Source of the DNA: Deinococcus frigens DSM 12807
GTDB lineage: Bacteria; Deinococcota; Deinococci; Deinococcales; Deinococcaceae
Assembly (NCBI RefSeq): GCF_000701425.1
Contig: NZ_JNIW01000002.1
Coordinates: forward strand, 62,001 to 126,000
Direction: 5' to 3'
Length of the DNA: 64,000 nt
Positions 50,626 to 60,468 of this stretch are shown here, one piece after another. Made by a program: the position numbers and the translations under genes. Under the pieces are notes generated by a model. That model saw nothing but the letters and a program-made list of their open reading frames with translations. It ran no database searches and was not told where the DNA came from. How positions within the stretch are numbered: position 1 is the stretch's first letter; each line of letters starts with the position of its first letter.

Positions 50626-51096
50626 ATGAACGATCTGCTGCCGTCTTTCGAGCGCGTCCTGCCCGGCCACTGGTGGGTGCTGGGCGCGGTGCTGCTGATG
50701 CTGGAGGTGGCCGCGCCGGGAATCTTCTTCGTGTGGCTGGCGCTGGCCTCGTTTGCGCTGGGACTGATCGTGTTCGTGCTGCCGCTGGCGGTGCCGTTCC
50801 AACTGGCACTGTTCGCCATCCTGAGCGTCGTGGCCGTGTTCCTGGGCAAGCGCTACGTGGGTAAGCTGGCGCTGGGCGGCCAGGAAGGCGAGCGCCTGAA
50901 TACCGGGGCAAACCGTCTGGTGGGCCGCACCGTGACCGTGACCGCCGCCATCCACAATGGCGTGGGCCGGGTGCGCGTCGGCGACAGCGACTGGCGCGCG
51001 ACGGGTCCTGATACCCCCGAAGGCGCACAGGTGCTGATCGTGAGCGCCGAGGGAACGACGCTGGCGGTGCGGGAAATCAGCGGGACGTGGGTGTGA
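50626..51096 (+). CDS. NfeD family protein
   Basis: A 156-residue short NfeD: two or three membrane segments (HWWVLGAVLLMLEVAAPGIFFVWLALASFALGL in part, LPLAVPFQLALFAILSVVAVF) then a C-terminal OB-fold (LVGRTVTVTAAIHNGVGRVR, VGDSDWRATGPDTPEGAQVLI in part VGDSDWRATG). Short NfeD proteins act with the adjacent stomatin-like protein; here they are in one operon with a two-base gap. Confidence 0.92.
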   Translation: MNDLLPSFERVLPGHWWVLGAVLLMLEVAAPGIFFVWLALASFALGLIVFVLPLAVPFQLALFAILSVVAVFLGKRYVGKLALGGQEGERLNTGANRLVGRTVTVTAAIHNGVGRVRVGDSDWRATGPDTPEGAQVLIVSAEGTTLAVREISGTWV

Positions 51097-51132
51097 AGGG
51101 CCTGGGCTACTAGCCCGTTCCGAACTCCACAA

Positions 51133-51167
51133 CAAAAAGCCCCTCCAGGATCTGGAGGGGTCTTTTC
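51133..51167. terminator. Bidirectional terminator between nfeD and rpsI
   Basis: CCCCTCCAG / CTGGAGGGG stem with AAAAAG on the left and TCTTTT on the right, between the convergent genes. Confidence 0.9.
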
Positions 51168-51180
51168 GTCGAAGTTTCGC

Positions 51181-51582
<402 letters not shown>

Positions 51583-51584
51583 GA

Positions 51585-52061
51585 TTAGTTGACCTCTGCT
51601 TTCTGCTTGGACTGCATTGATTTGGTGCGTGCGGTGTTGGTGATTGCCAGCGCCTGCGGGTTCTGCGCGACGTGCGGGTGACGCTCGCCGGGGTAGACCT
51701 TCAGGCGGTTGTGCATGGACCGGCCCTGACGGCCTTTGGGCAGCATGCCGAACACGGCGTGTTCGATCACGCGGTCCGGGTGCTTGGCCAGGCCCTGGCG
51801 GGCGGTTTCGGTTTTCAGGCCGCCCTGGTAGCCGCTGTAGCGGGTGTAAACCTTGCCGTCCAGCTTGCCACCGGTCAGCACGACTTTGGTGGCATTGACC
51901 ACGATCACAAAGTCGCCCTGGATCAAGTTGGGGGTGAAGTCGGGGCGGTGCTTGCCACGAATCCGGCTTGCCACCACGGTTGCCAGGCGGCCCAGGGGGA
52001 TGTCGGTGGCGTCCACCACGATCCAGTTCTGCTCGTCATTTTTAGGAACAAAGGTTTTCAC
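51585..52061 (-). CDS. rplM: 50S ribosomal protein L13, GTG start
   Basis: A 158-residue L13: [22 protein letters not shown] (key part [12 protein letters not shown]), [18 protein letters not shown] (key part [12 protein letters not shown]), and [21 protein letters not shown] (key part [10 protein letters not shown]). GTG 52061 is chosen because GGAG stands seven bases upstream and the protein begins [13 protein letters not shown]; the ATG 14 codons further has no ribosome site. First gene of rplM-rpsI. Confidence 0.95.
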   Translation of the reverse strand: MKTFVPKNDEQNWIVVDATDIPLGRLATVVASRIRGKHRPDFTPNLIQGDFVIVVNATKVVLTGGKLDGKVYTRYSGYQGGLKTETARQGLAKHPDRVIEHAVFGMLPKGRQGRSMHNRLKVYPGERHPHVAQNPQALAITNTARTKSMQSKQKAEVN

Positions 52062-52265
52062 GGTGAGACTCCGTACAGATAAAGTGGGATTTGGCGGCGA
52101 CACGCCCCGGCCTAACGGGGAGAAAGGTTCGTGCGTGTCCGGGTGCCTGCCCGGCTATCCGCGCCCTACCAAGCGCAAGACACTAAAGGTCAGGCTATCA
52201 GATGCAGGCGTGGGTGGGCAAGGGGAGCGGCAGTGGCGTGACGTGGACCCGGCCCAACGTCGAAG
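52062..52265. promoter_or_regulatory. Upstream region of rplM
   Basis: A ~200-bp gap between rplM and dgt, both on the minus strand. It contains a CCGGG/CCCGG hairpin (52139-52154) in the probable leader. Candidate -10 boxes (TAGTGT, GATAGC) are weak and I could not choose between them. Confidence 0.35.
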
Positions 52266-53393
52266 CTAAAAATGCGGGGCGTGCTGCGCGGGGGCCGCGA
52301 TGCTGGCGTGCATGTCCAGCGCGTAGCGGTCCGTCATGCCTGCCAGGTAATCGCAGACGACGCGGGCCAGTTCCTCCTGCCCGGTCCGCGCCTGGAATTG
52401 CGGGGGCAACATGCTGGAGCGCTGCACGAAGGCGTGAAACAGCGTGGTCAGTACCCGGCTGGCCTGCTCCACCTGCATCTCCACGCGCCAGTGGCGGTAC
52501 AGGTTGCCTTTCAGAAAGACGCTCGTTTCGCGCAGCAGGCCGCGCAGGTGGGGGCTGTAGGTAATCAACCGCTCCGGCAGGACCAGGACGGCGGCGGCAC
52601 TCCCTACCCCGTTCTCGACGATCGCTGCGTCGCTGGCCGCCGTCAGGTCCCCGATCAGCCAGCCGAGCAGTTCTCGGTGCAGGGTCCGGCGCTGACCTTC
52701 AGAGAGGATTGCGCCAGAAATGCCCGTTTGGTCCGCCAGCTCCGCCCACAGTGGCAGCTCTAGCAGGTGCGCGTGCGACAGCAATCCGCTTCGCAAGCCG
52801 TCGTCCAGATCGTGGGCGGTGTAGGCCAGGGCGTCGGCGGCGTCCACCAGTTGGGCCTCCAGGCTGGGCTGGCCCAGATTGGCCCGGTCATGCTTGTTCA
52901 GACCGTCCAGTGTCTCCAGGGTCAGGTTCAATCCCGGATATTCTGCTTTGGGCTGTTCCAGCACCGACACGATGCGGCGGGCCTGGGTGTTGTGGTCAAA
53001 GCCGCCGTGCCCGGCCATCAGACCGTCCAGCACACGCTCCCCGGCGTGGCCGAACGGTGGATGGCCCAGATCGTGCGCCAGCGCCACCGTCTCGGCTAGG
53101 GTTTCGTTCAGGCCCAGACTCAGGGCCACCGAACGGGCCACCTGCTGCACCTCCAGCGTGTGCGTCAGTCGGGTGCGGTAGTGGTCCCCACTGGCATTCA
53201 GGAACACCTGCGTCTTGGCCTCCAGACGGCGAAAGGCGGTGGTGTGCAGCACCCGGTCCCGGTCCTTCTGAAAGGCGGTGCGCGTGGCACTCTCGGTCTC
53301 GGGGTACTCCCGCCCACGCGAATCGCGGCTCAGGGTGGCGCAGGGCGCGAGCACCCGCGCCTCGCGGGCCTCCAGATCGGCGCGGCTGAGCAT
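52266..53393 (-). CDS. dgt: Deoxyguanosinetriphosphate triphosphohydrolase-like protein
   Basis: A 375-residue HD-domain phosphohydrolase of the Dgt family, which cleaves dNTPs to nucleoside and triphosphate. The HD metal ligands are in RTRLTHTLEVQQVARSVA (His) and ALAHDLGHPPFGHAGERVLD (His-Asp; key part AHDLGHPPFGH); later DALAYTAHDLDDGLRSG gives the final Asp. Start at ATG 53393, six bases after TACACT on the minus strand (leaderless). Divergent from the peroxiredoxin gene. Confidence 0.93.
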   Translation of the reverse strand: MLSRADLEAREARVLAPCATLSRDSRGREYPETESATRTAFQKDRDRVLHTTAFRRLEAKTQVFLNASGDHYRTRLTHTLEVQQVARSVALSLGLNETLAETVALAHDLGHPPFGHAGERVLDGLMAGHGGFDHNTQARRIVSVLEQPKAEYPGLNLTLETLDGLNKHDRANLGQPSLEAQLVDAADALAYTAHDLDDGLRSGLLSHAHLLELPLWAELADQTGISGAILSEGQRRTLHRELLGWLIGDLTAASDAAIVENGVGSAAAVLVLPERLITYSPHLRGLLRETSVFLKGNLYRHWRVEMQVEQASRVLTTLFHAFVQRSSMLPPQFQARTGQEELARVVCDYLAGMTDRYALDMHASIAAPAQHAPHF

Positions 53394-53512
53394 GAAACGA
53401 GTGTAGTGCAGAGGCCGCTGGGGGTGGTCTTTCCTTCGCGGGCCATCCATTCCACAGACCGCCGCCCCGTCGCCTTGCCGCATTCCGACGCCCGCCCCCC
53501 TAAAATGCCGAC

Positions 53513-53989
53513 ATGAAGTCCGCCGTCCAGAAACCGGCCCCCCAGTTCACGCGCCGCAGCGACGACGGACGCACCGTCAGCCTGCCGGGCCTGCGCCGCC
53601 AGTGGGTGGTGCTGTACTTTTACCCGCGCGCCAGTTCGCCGGGCTGTTCCATCGAGGCCGCGCGTTTCGAGGCCGCGCTGCCGGAATTCGAGCGCCTGAA
53701 CGCGGCGGTGATCGGCGTCAGCACCGACACCGAGGCCCACCAGGCCCATTTTCGCGACACCTGCGGCCTGAGCCATCCGCTGATTCCCGACGGCGACAGA
53801 TCGCTGTGCCGGGCCTACGGCGTGATCGGCGGCCTGGGGGGGCTGCTGGGCATGGCGTCCCGCGCCACCTTCTTAATCGATCCGCAGGGTTGCCTGGTCT
53901 ACGAGCACCGCAGCGGCAACCCCGCCAACCACGCCTCCATGATGTTGCGGGAGCTGGAGCGCAGAGCCGGGGCCGCGCTGGAAGACTAG
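53513..53989 (+). CDS. Peroxiredoxin (BCP/PrxQ type)
   Basis: A 158-residue thiol peroxidase with thioredoxin fold. The peroxidatic cysteine is Cys45 in RASSPGCSIEAARF, where the usual threonine before and after the cysteine region (P-x-x-x-T-x-x-C) is Ser; further cysteines are in DTCGLS and SLCRAYG. The end of the fold shows ASRATFLIDPQG. TAAAAT (53501-53506) lies six bases before the ATG (leaderless). The next gene begins two bases after its stop. Confidence 0.9.
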   Translation: MKSAVQKPAPQFTRRSDDGRTVSLPGLRRQWVVLYFYPRASSPGCSIEAARFEAALPEFERLNAAVIGVSTDTEAHQAHFRDTCGLSHPLIPDGDRSLCRAYGVIGGLGGLLGMASRATFLIDPQGCLVYEHRSGNPANHASMMLRELERRAGAALED

Positions 53990-53991
53990 AG

Positions 53992-55101
53992 ATGGCCCCC
54001 CTCACCTCCGCCGATCTGCGCGCGGCAGCCTGGCGCACCCTGACACCGCAGCCGTCACTTCAGGCGGCGCTTGACCGCATGGGCTTCTTACAGGCCGATC
54101 CGATCCGCGCTCCCGCCCGCGCGCAGGATCTGACCCTGCTGGCCCGCGTTCCAGGTTACCGGGCAGGAGAACTGGAACGCTGTTACGCCGAGCTGGACGC
54201 CGAGGAAGACATGATTCCCAACTACGGCTTCGTGCCGCGCGCGGTACAGGCGCTGCTGCACCCGCGCGAAGTCGCGCCGGGCCGCGTGGAACTGGAGCAT
54301 CCGGGGCTGCTCGAAGAGGTCCGCGCCCGGCTGAATGAGGGCAAGGAGCTGCATCCGCGCGATCTGGCCGCCACGCTGGGCAAGGGCCGCACTGTCAACG
54401 CCTGGGGCGGTCAATCCAGCGCCACTACCCGCATTCTGGGCGCGCTGCACTACCGGGGCGAGGCCCGCGTGACCCGCCGGGTGGGCGGCGTGCGGGTGTA
54501 TGGCCCCGCCCCGCATCTGGCCGTTCTGCGCGAGGGTCCGCTGCCCGAAGCCGATCGCCTGCGCCGCGCGGTGCATCTGCTGGCCGCCCTGTACAGCCCG
54601 CTGCCGGAGGCCAGCCTGCGCTACCTGGTGGCCCTGTCCGGCTTCGGCTTTCCACACCTGCGCGGCGAACTGAGGGCGGTGCTGAAAGGAGTTATTAAAG
54701 AGGAGCTGCTGGGCGCAAAAGTCGATGGAGTGGCTTATGTCTGGACGGCGGAGGGGTCACCCGTCGACTCTCCCGCCCCGCGCGGGGTGCGGATCGTGGG
54801 GCCATTCGATCCGCTGGTGTGGGACCGCCGCCGTTTCGAGCATCTGCACGGCTGGCCCTACCGCTTCGAGGCGTACACGCCCGCCGCCAAACGCACGATG
54901 GGCTATTATGCCCTGCCTGTGCTCCACGCCGGACGCGCGGTGGGCTGGGCCAATCTCAAGATGGGTGGAGGAGAGCTGGAAGTGGATCTGGGATTCATTC
55001 CTAGTTTCCGGCAGACCGCCACCTTCCGCAAGGGTCTGGAAACCGAGTTGGACCGCTACCGCACGTTTCTGACCGCACCTTCAGACTCCGGGGATGAGTA
55101 G
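53992..55101 (+). CDS. Winged-helix, YcaQ/AlkZ-family DNA glycosylase-like protein
   Basis: A 369-residue protein of the HTH_42 family whose characterised members (YcaQ, AlkZ) open DNA interstrand crosslinks as glycosylases. The typical block is LDRMGFLQADPIRAPARAQD (residues ~28-47); in YcaQ/AlkZ the catalytic segment is Q-x-D/Q, here QAD. Also RGVRIVGPFDPLVWDRRRFE (key part PFDPLVWDR) and YYALPVLHAGRAVGW, both typical. ATG 53992 begins two bases after the peroxiredoxin stop; the pairing suggests joint use in oxidative or alkylation stress. Confidence 0.85.
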   Translation: MAPLTSADLRAAAWRTLTPQPSLQAALDRMGFLQADPIRAPARAQDLTLLARVPGYRAGELERCYAELDAEEDMIPNYGFVPRAVQALLHPREVAPGRVELEHPGLLEEVRARLNEGKELHPRDLAATLGKGRTVNAWGGQSSATTRILGALHYRGEARVTRRVGGVRVYGPAPHLAVLREGPLPEADRLRRAVHLLAALYSPLPEASLRYLVALSGFGFPHLRGELRAVLKGVIKEELLGAKVDGVAYVWTAEGSPVDSPAPRGVRIVGPFDPLVWDRRRFEHLHGWPYRFEAYTPAAKRTMGYYALPVLHAGRAVGWANLKMGGGELEVDLGFIPSFRQTATFRKGLETELDRYRTFLTAPSDSGDE

Positions 55102-55139
55102 GGTGTGTAAGTCACTCATGGCGCTATGATCGGCGTGAT

Positions 55140-56501
<1,362 letters not shown>

Positions 56502-56589
56502 CCCCCCCCCATTGCCCGGCCTTGCTGATCAGCCCCCGGCCCCCGTCTCTCATCTGGCCTTTGCACAATAGGTGACAGGAGGATCCCTC

Positions 56590-57105
56590 ATGAAAAACAC
56601 CCACATCACCACATCGCTGGTGGCCGCGCTCCTGGCCGCTCCGCTGCTGGCCCAGAGTGCGGGCGCGCAGAACTCGCCCCTCAAGGTCACGGCCACCACC
56701 CTGCTGGTCAGCGTGGTCCAGGCAGACGGTAAGACGGTTGAAGAACTGACCGACACCGCCAACCGGGGCGTCTCGCCGGGCAACCTGTTGCAGCTCCAGC
56801 AGCGCGTCGAGAACACCAGCAGGACGCCCGTGCGGCAGCTCAAGCTGAACATGGCGGTCCCGGCGGCCACCTCGTTTATCGGCCAGCAGTGCGACATTCC
56901 TGGTGTGACGGCGCTGTTCAGCGTCGACGGCAAGACCTACGCCGCCGAACCCCTCAAGAAATTTGTGACGGTCACCGAGGACGGCCAGGACGTGAAGAAG
57001 GAAGTGACCGTCAATCCCAGCGAGTACACCAACGTCCGCTGGCAATTGCCCGAGCTGAAGGGTGGCGCGACGGTCACCTGCTTTATCCGGGCCAACGTCA
57101 AGTAA
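56590..57105 (+). CDS. Secreted protein with DUF11-like domain
   Basis: A 171-residue exported protein: signal peptide MKNTHITTSLVAALLAAPLLAQSAGA, then one beta-sandwich-like domain with the repeat-type phrase NLLQLQQRVENTSRTPVRQL that recalls DUF11/surface-protein domains. Two cysteines (GQQCDIPG and TVTCFIR) could form a disulfide. Start set by GGAGGA seven bases upstream. Function unknown; probably envelope or extracellular. Confidence 0.75.
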   Translation: MKNTHITTSLVAALLAAPLLAQSAGAQNSPLKVTATTLLVSVVQADGKTVEELTDTANRGVSPGNLLQLQQRVENTSRTPVRQLKLNMAVPAATSFIGQQCDIPGVTALFSVDGKTYAAEPLKKFVTVTEDGQDVKKEVTVNPSEYTNVRWQLPELKGGATVTCFIRANVK

Positions 57106-57121
57106 GCGGCGCAGGCTAGAA

Positions 57122-57156
57122 AGGGGAGGCGGAGCTGGATTGCTCGCCTCCCTCTT
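57122..57156 (+). terminator. Terminator after the DUF11-like gene
   Basis: GGGAGGCG / CGCCTCCC stem, followed by TCTTCG on the plus strand, 18 bp past the stop; the convergent minus-strand gene ends at 57169. Confidence 0.6.
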
Positions 57157-57168
57157 CGTCTGGCCGGA

Positions 57169-58296
57169 TCAGGCGACGGGGGCCACTCTATCCGTGTGGA
57201 TGGCGCGTCCCTCTTCCTGCTTGCCCTTTAACAGCGGCATCACCAGTTCCCCAAAACGGCGGGCCTCCTCCAGATGCGGGTAGCCGCTGAAGATGAAGCT
57301 GCTAAAGCCCATCTCCTCGTATCGGCGAATCTTGTCGGCCACCTGTTGCGCGTCACCGATCAATGCCACGCCCACGCCGCTGCGGGCCATGCCCACCCCG
57401 GCCCACAGTCCCGGCTCCACCATCAGATCGGCGTCCAGGCCCTTGACCATATCGATCTGGCGTTGCTGGCCCACGCCGTCCACATGGGCGTGGCTGTTCA
57501 CGAAGGCGGCGCGCACCTCCGGGTCCACCCGGCTGATCAGCCGTTCGGCGGCGGCACGGGCCTCGGCTTCCGTTTCGCGCACGATGACGTGGGTTCGCAG
57601 GCCGTAGCGCAGGGTGCGCCCGGCTGTCTCCGCCAGCGCCTGCATCTGTGCCATCCGCTCCTTGATCATGTCCTCGCGTTCGCCCCACATCAGGTACACG
57701 TCGGCCAGTTCGGCGGCGATCTGCTGGGCCGCCGGGGACGCGCCGCCGAAGTAGATCGGGATGGGTTGCACCGGGGCGGGGTCCAGCACGGCGTTGTCGA
57801 AGGTATAAATATCCGATTTGAAAGACTGCGGCGGCGGCTGGGTCCACAACTGGCGCAGGATTTGCATGAATTCACGGGTGCGCTCGTAGCGCTTGGCGTG
57901 ATCCTCGAAGTCGCCGTACATGGCGTTCTCGGCGGGGCTGCTGCCGGTCACGATGTTCAGGCGAACGCGCCCTGGAAACAGATTTTGCAGCGTGGCGAGC
58001 ATCTTGGCGTACATGGCGGGCTGGAACATGCCGGGCCGCACGGCGATCAGCAGCGCCGGATCGGTAGCCGCCGTCTGCGCTAGCGCCGCCACCGCCGCCG
58101 TGTAGTTCTCGTGTTCGCTGTGGTAATTGGTGGCGGTCAGCAGCGCGTCAAAGCCCGCCTCGCCCGCCGTGGCGATCAGGCTTTGCAGGTACGGCAGCGT
58201 GGGCTTGCGCGGCATCTTGTTTTTGGTGCCAATAAATTCGCCGTCGCGCGACAGTTGCAGGAACCACAGGAATTCGGACTGGGAGGGGATGGACAT
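57169..58296 (-). CDS. LLM-class flavin-dependent monooxygenase (SsuD-like)
   Basis: A 375-residue TIM-barrel FMN-dependent monooxygenase of the alkanesulfonate monooxygenase group, which releases sulfite from sulfonates. Landmarks: FLWFLQLSRDGEF at the N-terminus, RPGMFQPAMYAKMLATLQ, RVRLNIVTGSSPAENAMYGDF (key part LNIVTGSSP), and IYFGGASPAAQQIAAELADVYLMWGE (key part IYFGGASPAA). AAGGAG precedes the ATG. No sulfonate transporter is adjacent; the ABC genes upstream look sugar-type. Confidence 0.88.
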   Translation of the reverse strand: MSIPSQSEFLWFLQLSRDGEFIGTKNKMPRKPTLPYLQSLIATAGEAGFDALLTATNYHSEHENYTAAVAALAQTAATDPALLIAVRPGMFQPAMYAKMLATLQNLFPGRVRLNIVTGSSPAENAMYGDFEDHAKRYERTREFMQILRQLWTQPPPQSFKSDIYTFDNAVLDPAPVQPIPIYFGGASPAAQQIAAELADVYLMWGEREDMIKERMAQMQALAETAGRTLRYGLRTHVIVRETEAEARAAAERLISRVDPEVRAAFVNSHAHVDGVGQQRQIDMVKGLDADLMVEPGLWAGVGMARSGVGVALIGDAQQVADKIRRYEEMGFSSFIFSGYPHLEEARRFGELVMPLLKGKQEEGRAIHTDRVAPVA

Positions 58297-58373
58297 GGGG
58301 AAGACTCCTTGAGCGGGTGGGCGGGGATAGAGAGCGAGATTCGTTCAGGGTGAAGGGGATGCTCCCACGGTGA

Positions 58374-58495
58374 ACCCCTCCGGCCCTTCGGGCCACCTCC
58401 CCTTAGGAGGGAGGCAAGAGTTGTGGAATTGCTCGGCCAGTTGCGCTCCTCAGCTCCCTTTTGAGAGGAGCTGGCTGCGAAGCAGACTGAGGGGT
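58374..58495. repeat. 122-bp dispersed repeat, copy B
   Basis: Bounded by ACCCCTC / GAGGGGT; same 122 bp length and interspersed identical blocks as copy A at 10986-11107. The end pairs differ between the copies (AGCCCT/AGGGCT in A) but remain complementary in each. Confidence 0.75.
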
Positions 58496-58536
58496 CAAAC
58501 CGTGGCAGCCACCCAGAAACATAAGCGGGCAACACC

Positions 58537-59391
58537 TCAAGCCTTCACCCCGCCCGCTGTCAATCCGGCCACAAAGCGGCGCTGGAAGACGGCGATCAGC
58601 ATGACCACCGGAATGGTGGCAATCACCACGGCGGCGGCGATCAGCGGCCACGGGAAGGCGAATTCCCCCTGATACAGCGTGACGCCCACGCTGACCGTTC
58701 GCATGTCCAGCTTGGTGTTGAAGCTCAGCGCCAGCAGGAATTCGTTCCACGAGTTCACGAAGATCAGCAGCGCCGCCGTGACCATACCGGGCGCAGACAG
58801 CGGCAGCACCACGCGCAGCAGTGCGCCCACGCGACTGGTGCCGTCGATCATGGCCGCCGCCTCCAGATCACGCGGGATGGCGCTGAAAAACGCCACCAGC
58901 GTCAGAATCGCCACCGGCAGACTGAGGGCGGCGTAGGGGAGGATCAACGCGGGGTAGCTGTTGAGCAGGCTCAGGCCCCGGAACAGGCGGAACAGCGGCA
59001 CCAGCAGGCTGACCACCGGGAACATGGAAAAGGCCACCACAGCCGTCAGCAGCAGCCCGCGCCCCCGGATGTTCAGCCGTGCCAGCGCGTAGGCCGCCGG
59101 AACCGCCACCGCGATGCACAGGGCCGTACTTAGCAGACTGACGGCCATCGAGTTCAAGAAGAAACGGGCGAAGGGCTGCTCGGTAAACACGCGCAGGTAG
59201 TTGGCGAAGTTCAGCATGCCCGGCAGGTATTGCACCGGGAATTTCTGCAACTCGGCCTCGGTCTTGAGGCTGGTCAGGAGCATCCAGATCAGCGGAAAGA
59301 AGCCGCCGACGATCAGGGCGGTCAGTCCCGCCCAGCGTATGGCCCTATCGCCAGCGCTCAGCCGTTCGGGGGCCGCCAGTTCGCCGCTCAT
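58537..59391 (-). CDS. Sugar ABC transporter permease (MalG-like)
   Basis: A 284-residue inner-membrane permease with six segments and the ATPase-contact loop DLEAAAMIDGTSRVGALLRVV followed by LPLSAPGMVTAALLIF (key part EAAAMIDGTSR). N-terminus RAIRWAGLTALIVGGFFPLIWMLLTSLK (key part FPLIWMLLTSLK) typical of the MalG group. Overlaps the MalF-like gene by four bases. No ATPase gene here; many Deinococcus sugar transporters share an ATPase encoded elsewhere. Confidence 0.93.
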   Translation of the reverse strand: MSGELAAPERLSAGDRAIRWAGLTALIVGGFFPLIWMLLTSLKTEAELQKFPVQYLPGMLNFANYLRVFTEQPFARFFLNSMAVSLLSTALCIAVAVPAAYALARLNIRGRGLLLTAVVAFSMFPVVSLLVPLFRLFRGLSLLNSYPALILPYAALSLPVAILTLVAFFSAIPRDLEAAAMIDGTSRVGALLRVVLPLSAPGMVTAALLIFVNSWNEFLLALSFNTKLDMRTVSVGVTLYQGEFAFPWPLIAAAVVIATIPVVMLIAVFQRRFVAGLTAGGVKA

Positions 59392-60335
59392 GTGCTGGCC
59401 CCGTCGCGCACGAAGCGCACGTAGACCGCCGTGACCGCCAGGCTGACCGCGAACAGCGCCACGCTGAGGGTGGCCGCGTAGCCGAAGTCCAGAAACTCAA
59501 TGCTGGTGCGGTAGATATAAACCCCCAGGGTTTCCAGCAAGCCCTGCGCCGGAGCCTGCTGGATAAAGGTGTACGGAATATCAAATACCTGCACGGCGCT
59601 GATCGAGCGGAAGATGAACGCCACCGCCAGACTGGGGGCCAGCAGCGGCAAAATGATGCGGAAGAACGACTGCGCGCGGCTCGCGCCGTCCACCTCCGAC
59701 GCCTCGGTCAGTTCGCGGGGGATGCCCTGGAGGCCGCCCAGCACGATCAGCGCCACAAAGGAACTGGTCTTCCAGACAATTGTGACCACCATCGCCAGCA
59801 CCGCCAGCCCCGGCGTGCTGAGCCACAGCAGCGGCTCCTTGACGATATGCAGCCGCACCAGGATGTCGTTGAAGACGCCGTACTGGGCGTTGAACAGCCA
59901 CGCGAAGATCAGGCCGGTCATCACCGGCGGCATGGCCCACGGCAGCAGCAGCGCCACCCGCGCGATTCCCCGCACCCGGCTGGGATTGTGCGCCGCCAGG
60001 GCCATCGGAATGCCCACCAGGAACGAGCCGCCCACCGTCAGCACCGCGAAGAACAGCGTATTTCGCAGCGAGGTCCCGAAGCGTGGGTCATTAAACATCT
60101 GCACGTAGTTCTTGAGGCCCACGAACGGCTGTCCGTTGAACGGCTCGGTCAGCTTGTTAAAGAAAAAGGAGTCGCGGATGGTGGTGATCATGGGAAACAG
60201 CAGCACGCCGCACAGCAGCACTGCGGCGGGCAGCAGCAGCCAGAAGGCCAGTTGCCCCTCGCTGGCCTCGCCCCGGATGCGGCCCTTTGGCTTTTGCACC
60301 TTTGGCACCGGGGCGGCGACATTTTTCTGGGTCAT
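59388..60335 (-). CDS. Sugar ABC transporter permease (MalF-like)
   Basis: A 315-residue permease: FWLLLPAAVLLCGVLLFPM segment, the conserved FVGLKNYVQMFNDPRFG loop, NTLFFAVLTVGGSFLVG, and the EAA loop RELTEASEVDGASRAQSFFRI then LPLLAPSLAVAFIF (key part EASEVDGASR). AAAGGAG precedes the ATG. Translation is coupled to the MalG-like gene by an ATGA overlap. Lies after the binding-protein gene with a hairpin between. Confidence 0.93.
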   Translation of the reverse strand: MTQKNVAAPVPKVQKPKGRIRGEASEGQLAFWLLLPAAVLLCGVLLFPMITTIRDSFFFNKLTEPFNGQPFVGLKNYVQMFNDPRFGTSLRNTLFFAVLTVGGSFLVGIPMALAAHNPSRVRGIARVALLLPWAMPPVMTGLIFAWLFNAQYGVFNDILVRLHIVKEPLLWLSTPGLAVLAMVVTIVWKTSSFVALIVLGGLQGIPRELTEASEVDGASRAQSFFRIILPLLAPSLAVAFIFRSISAVQVFDIPYTFIQQAPAQGLLETLGVYIYRTSIEFLDFGYAATLSVALFAVSLAVTAVYVRFVRDGAST

Positions 60336-60403
60336 GGATGACTCCTTTGGCCGGGCTGCGGGATCAAAATGACGAGAGGAGTGCGCTGGCTGTGGCCTCC
60401 CTC

Positions 60404-60451
60404 CAAAAAAACTGCCCCCCGATCTCTGTTCAGCTCCAGATGTGGGGGGCA
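60404..60451 (-). terminator. Terminator-like hairpin between SBP and permease genes
   Basis: TGCCCCCC / GGGGGGCA, eight-bp stem with a 23-nt loop, followed on the minus strand by AG then TTTTTTT. It is 18 bp past the SBP stop and looks like an intrinsic terminator that lets only part of transcription reach the permeases. Confidence 0.75.
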
Positions 60452-60468
60452 GGCCAGGCGCTGAAAAC

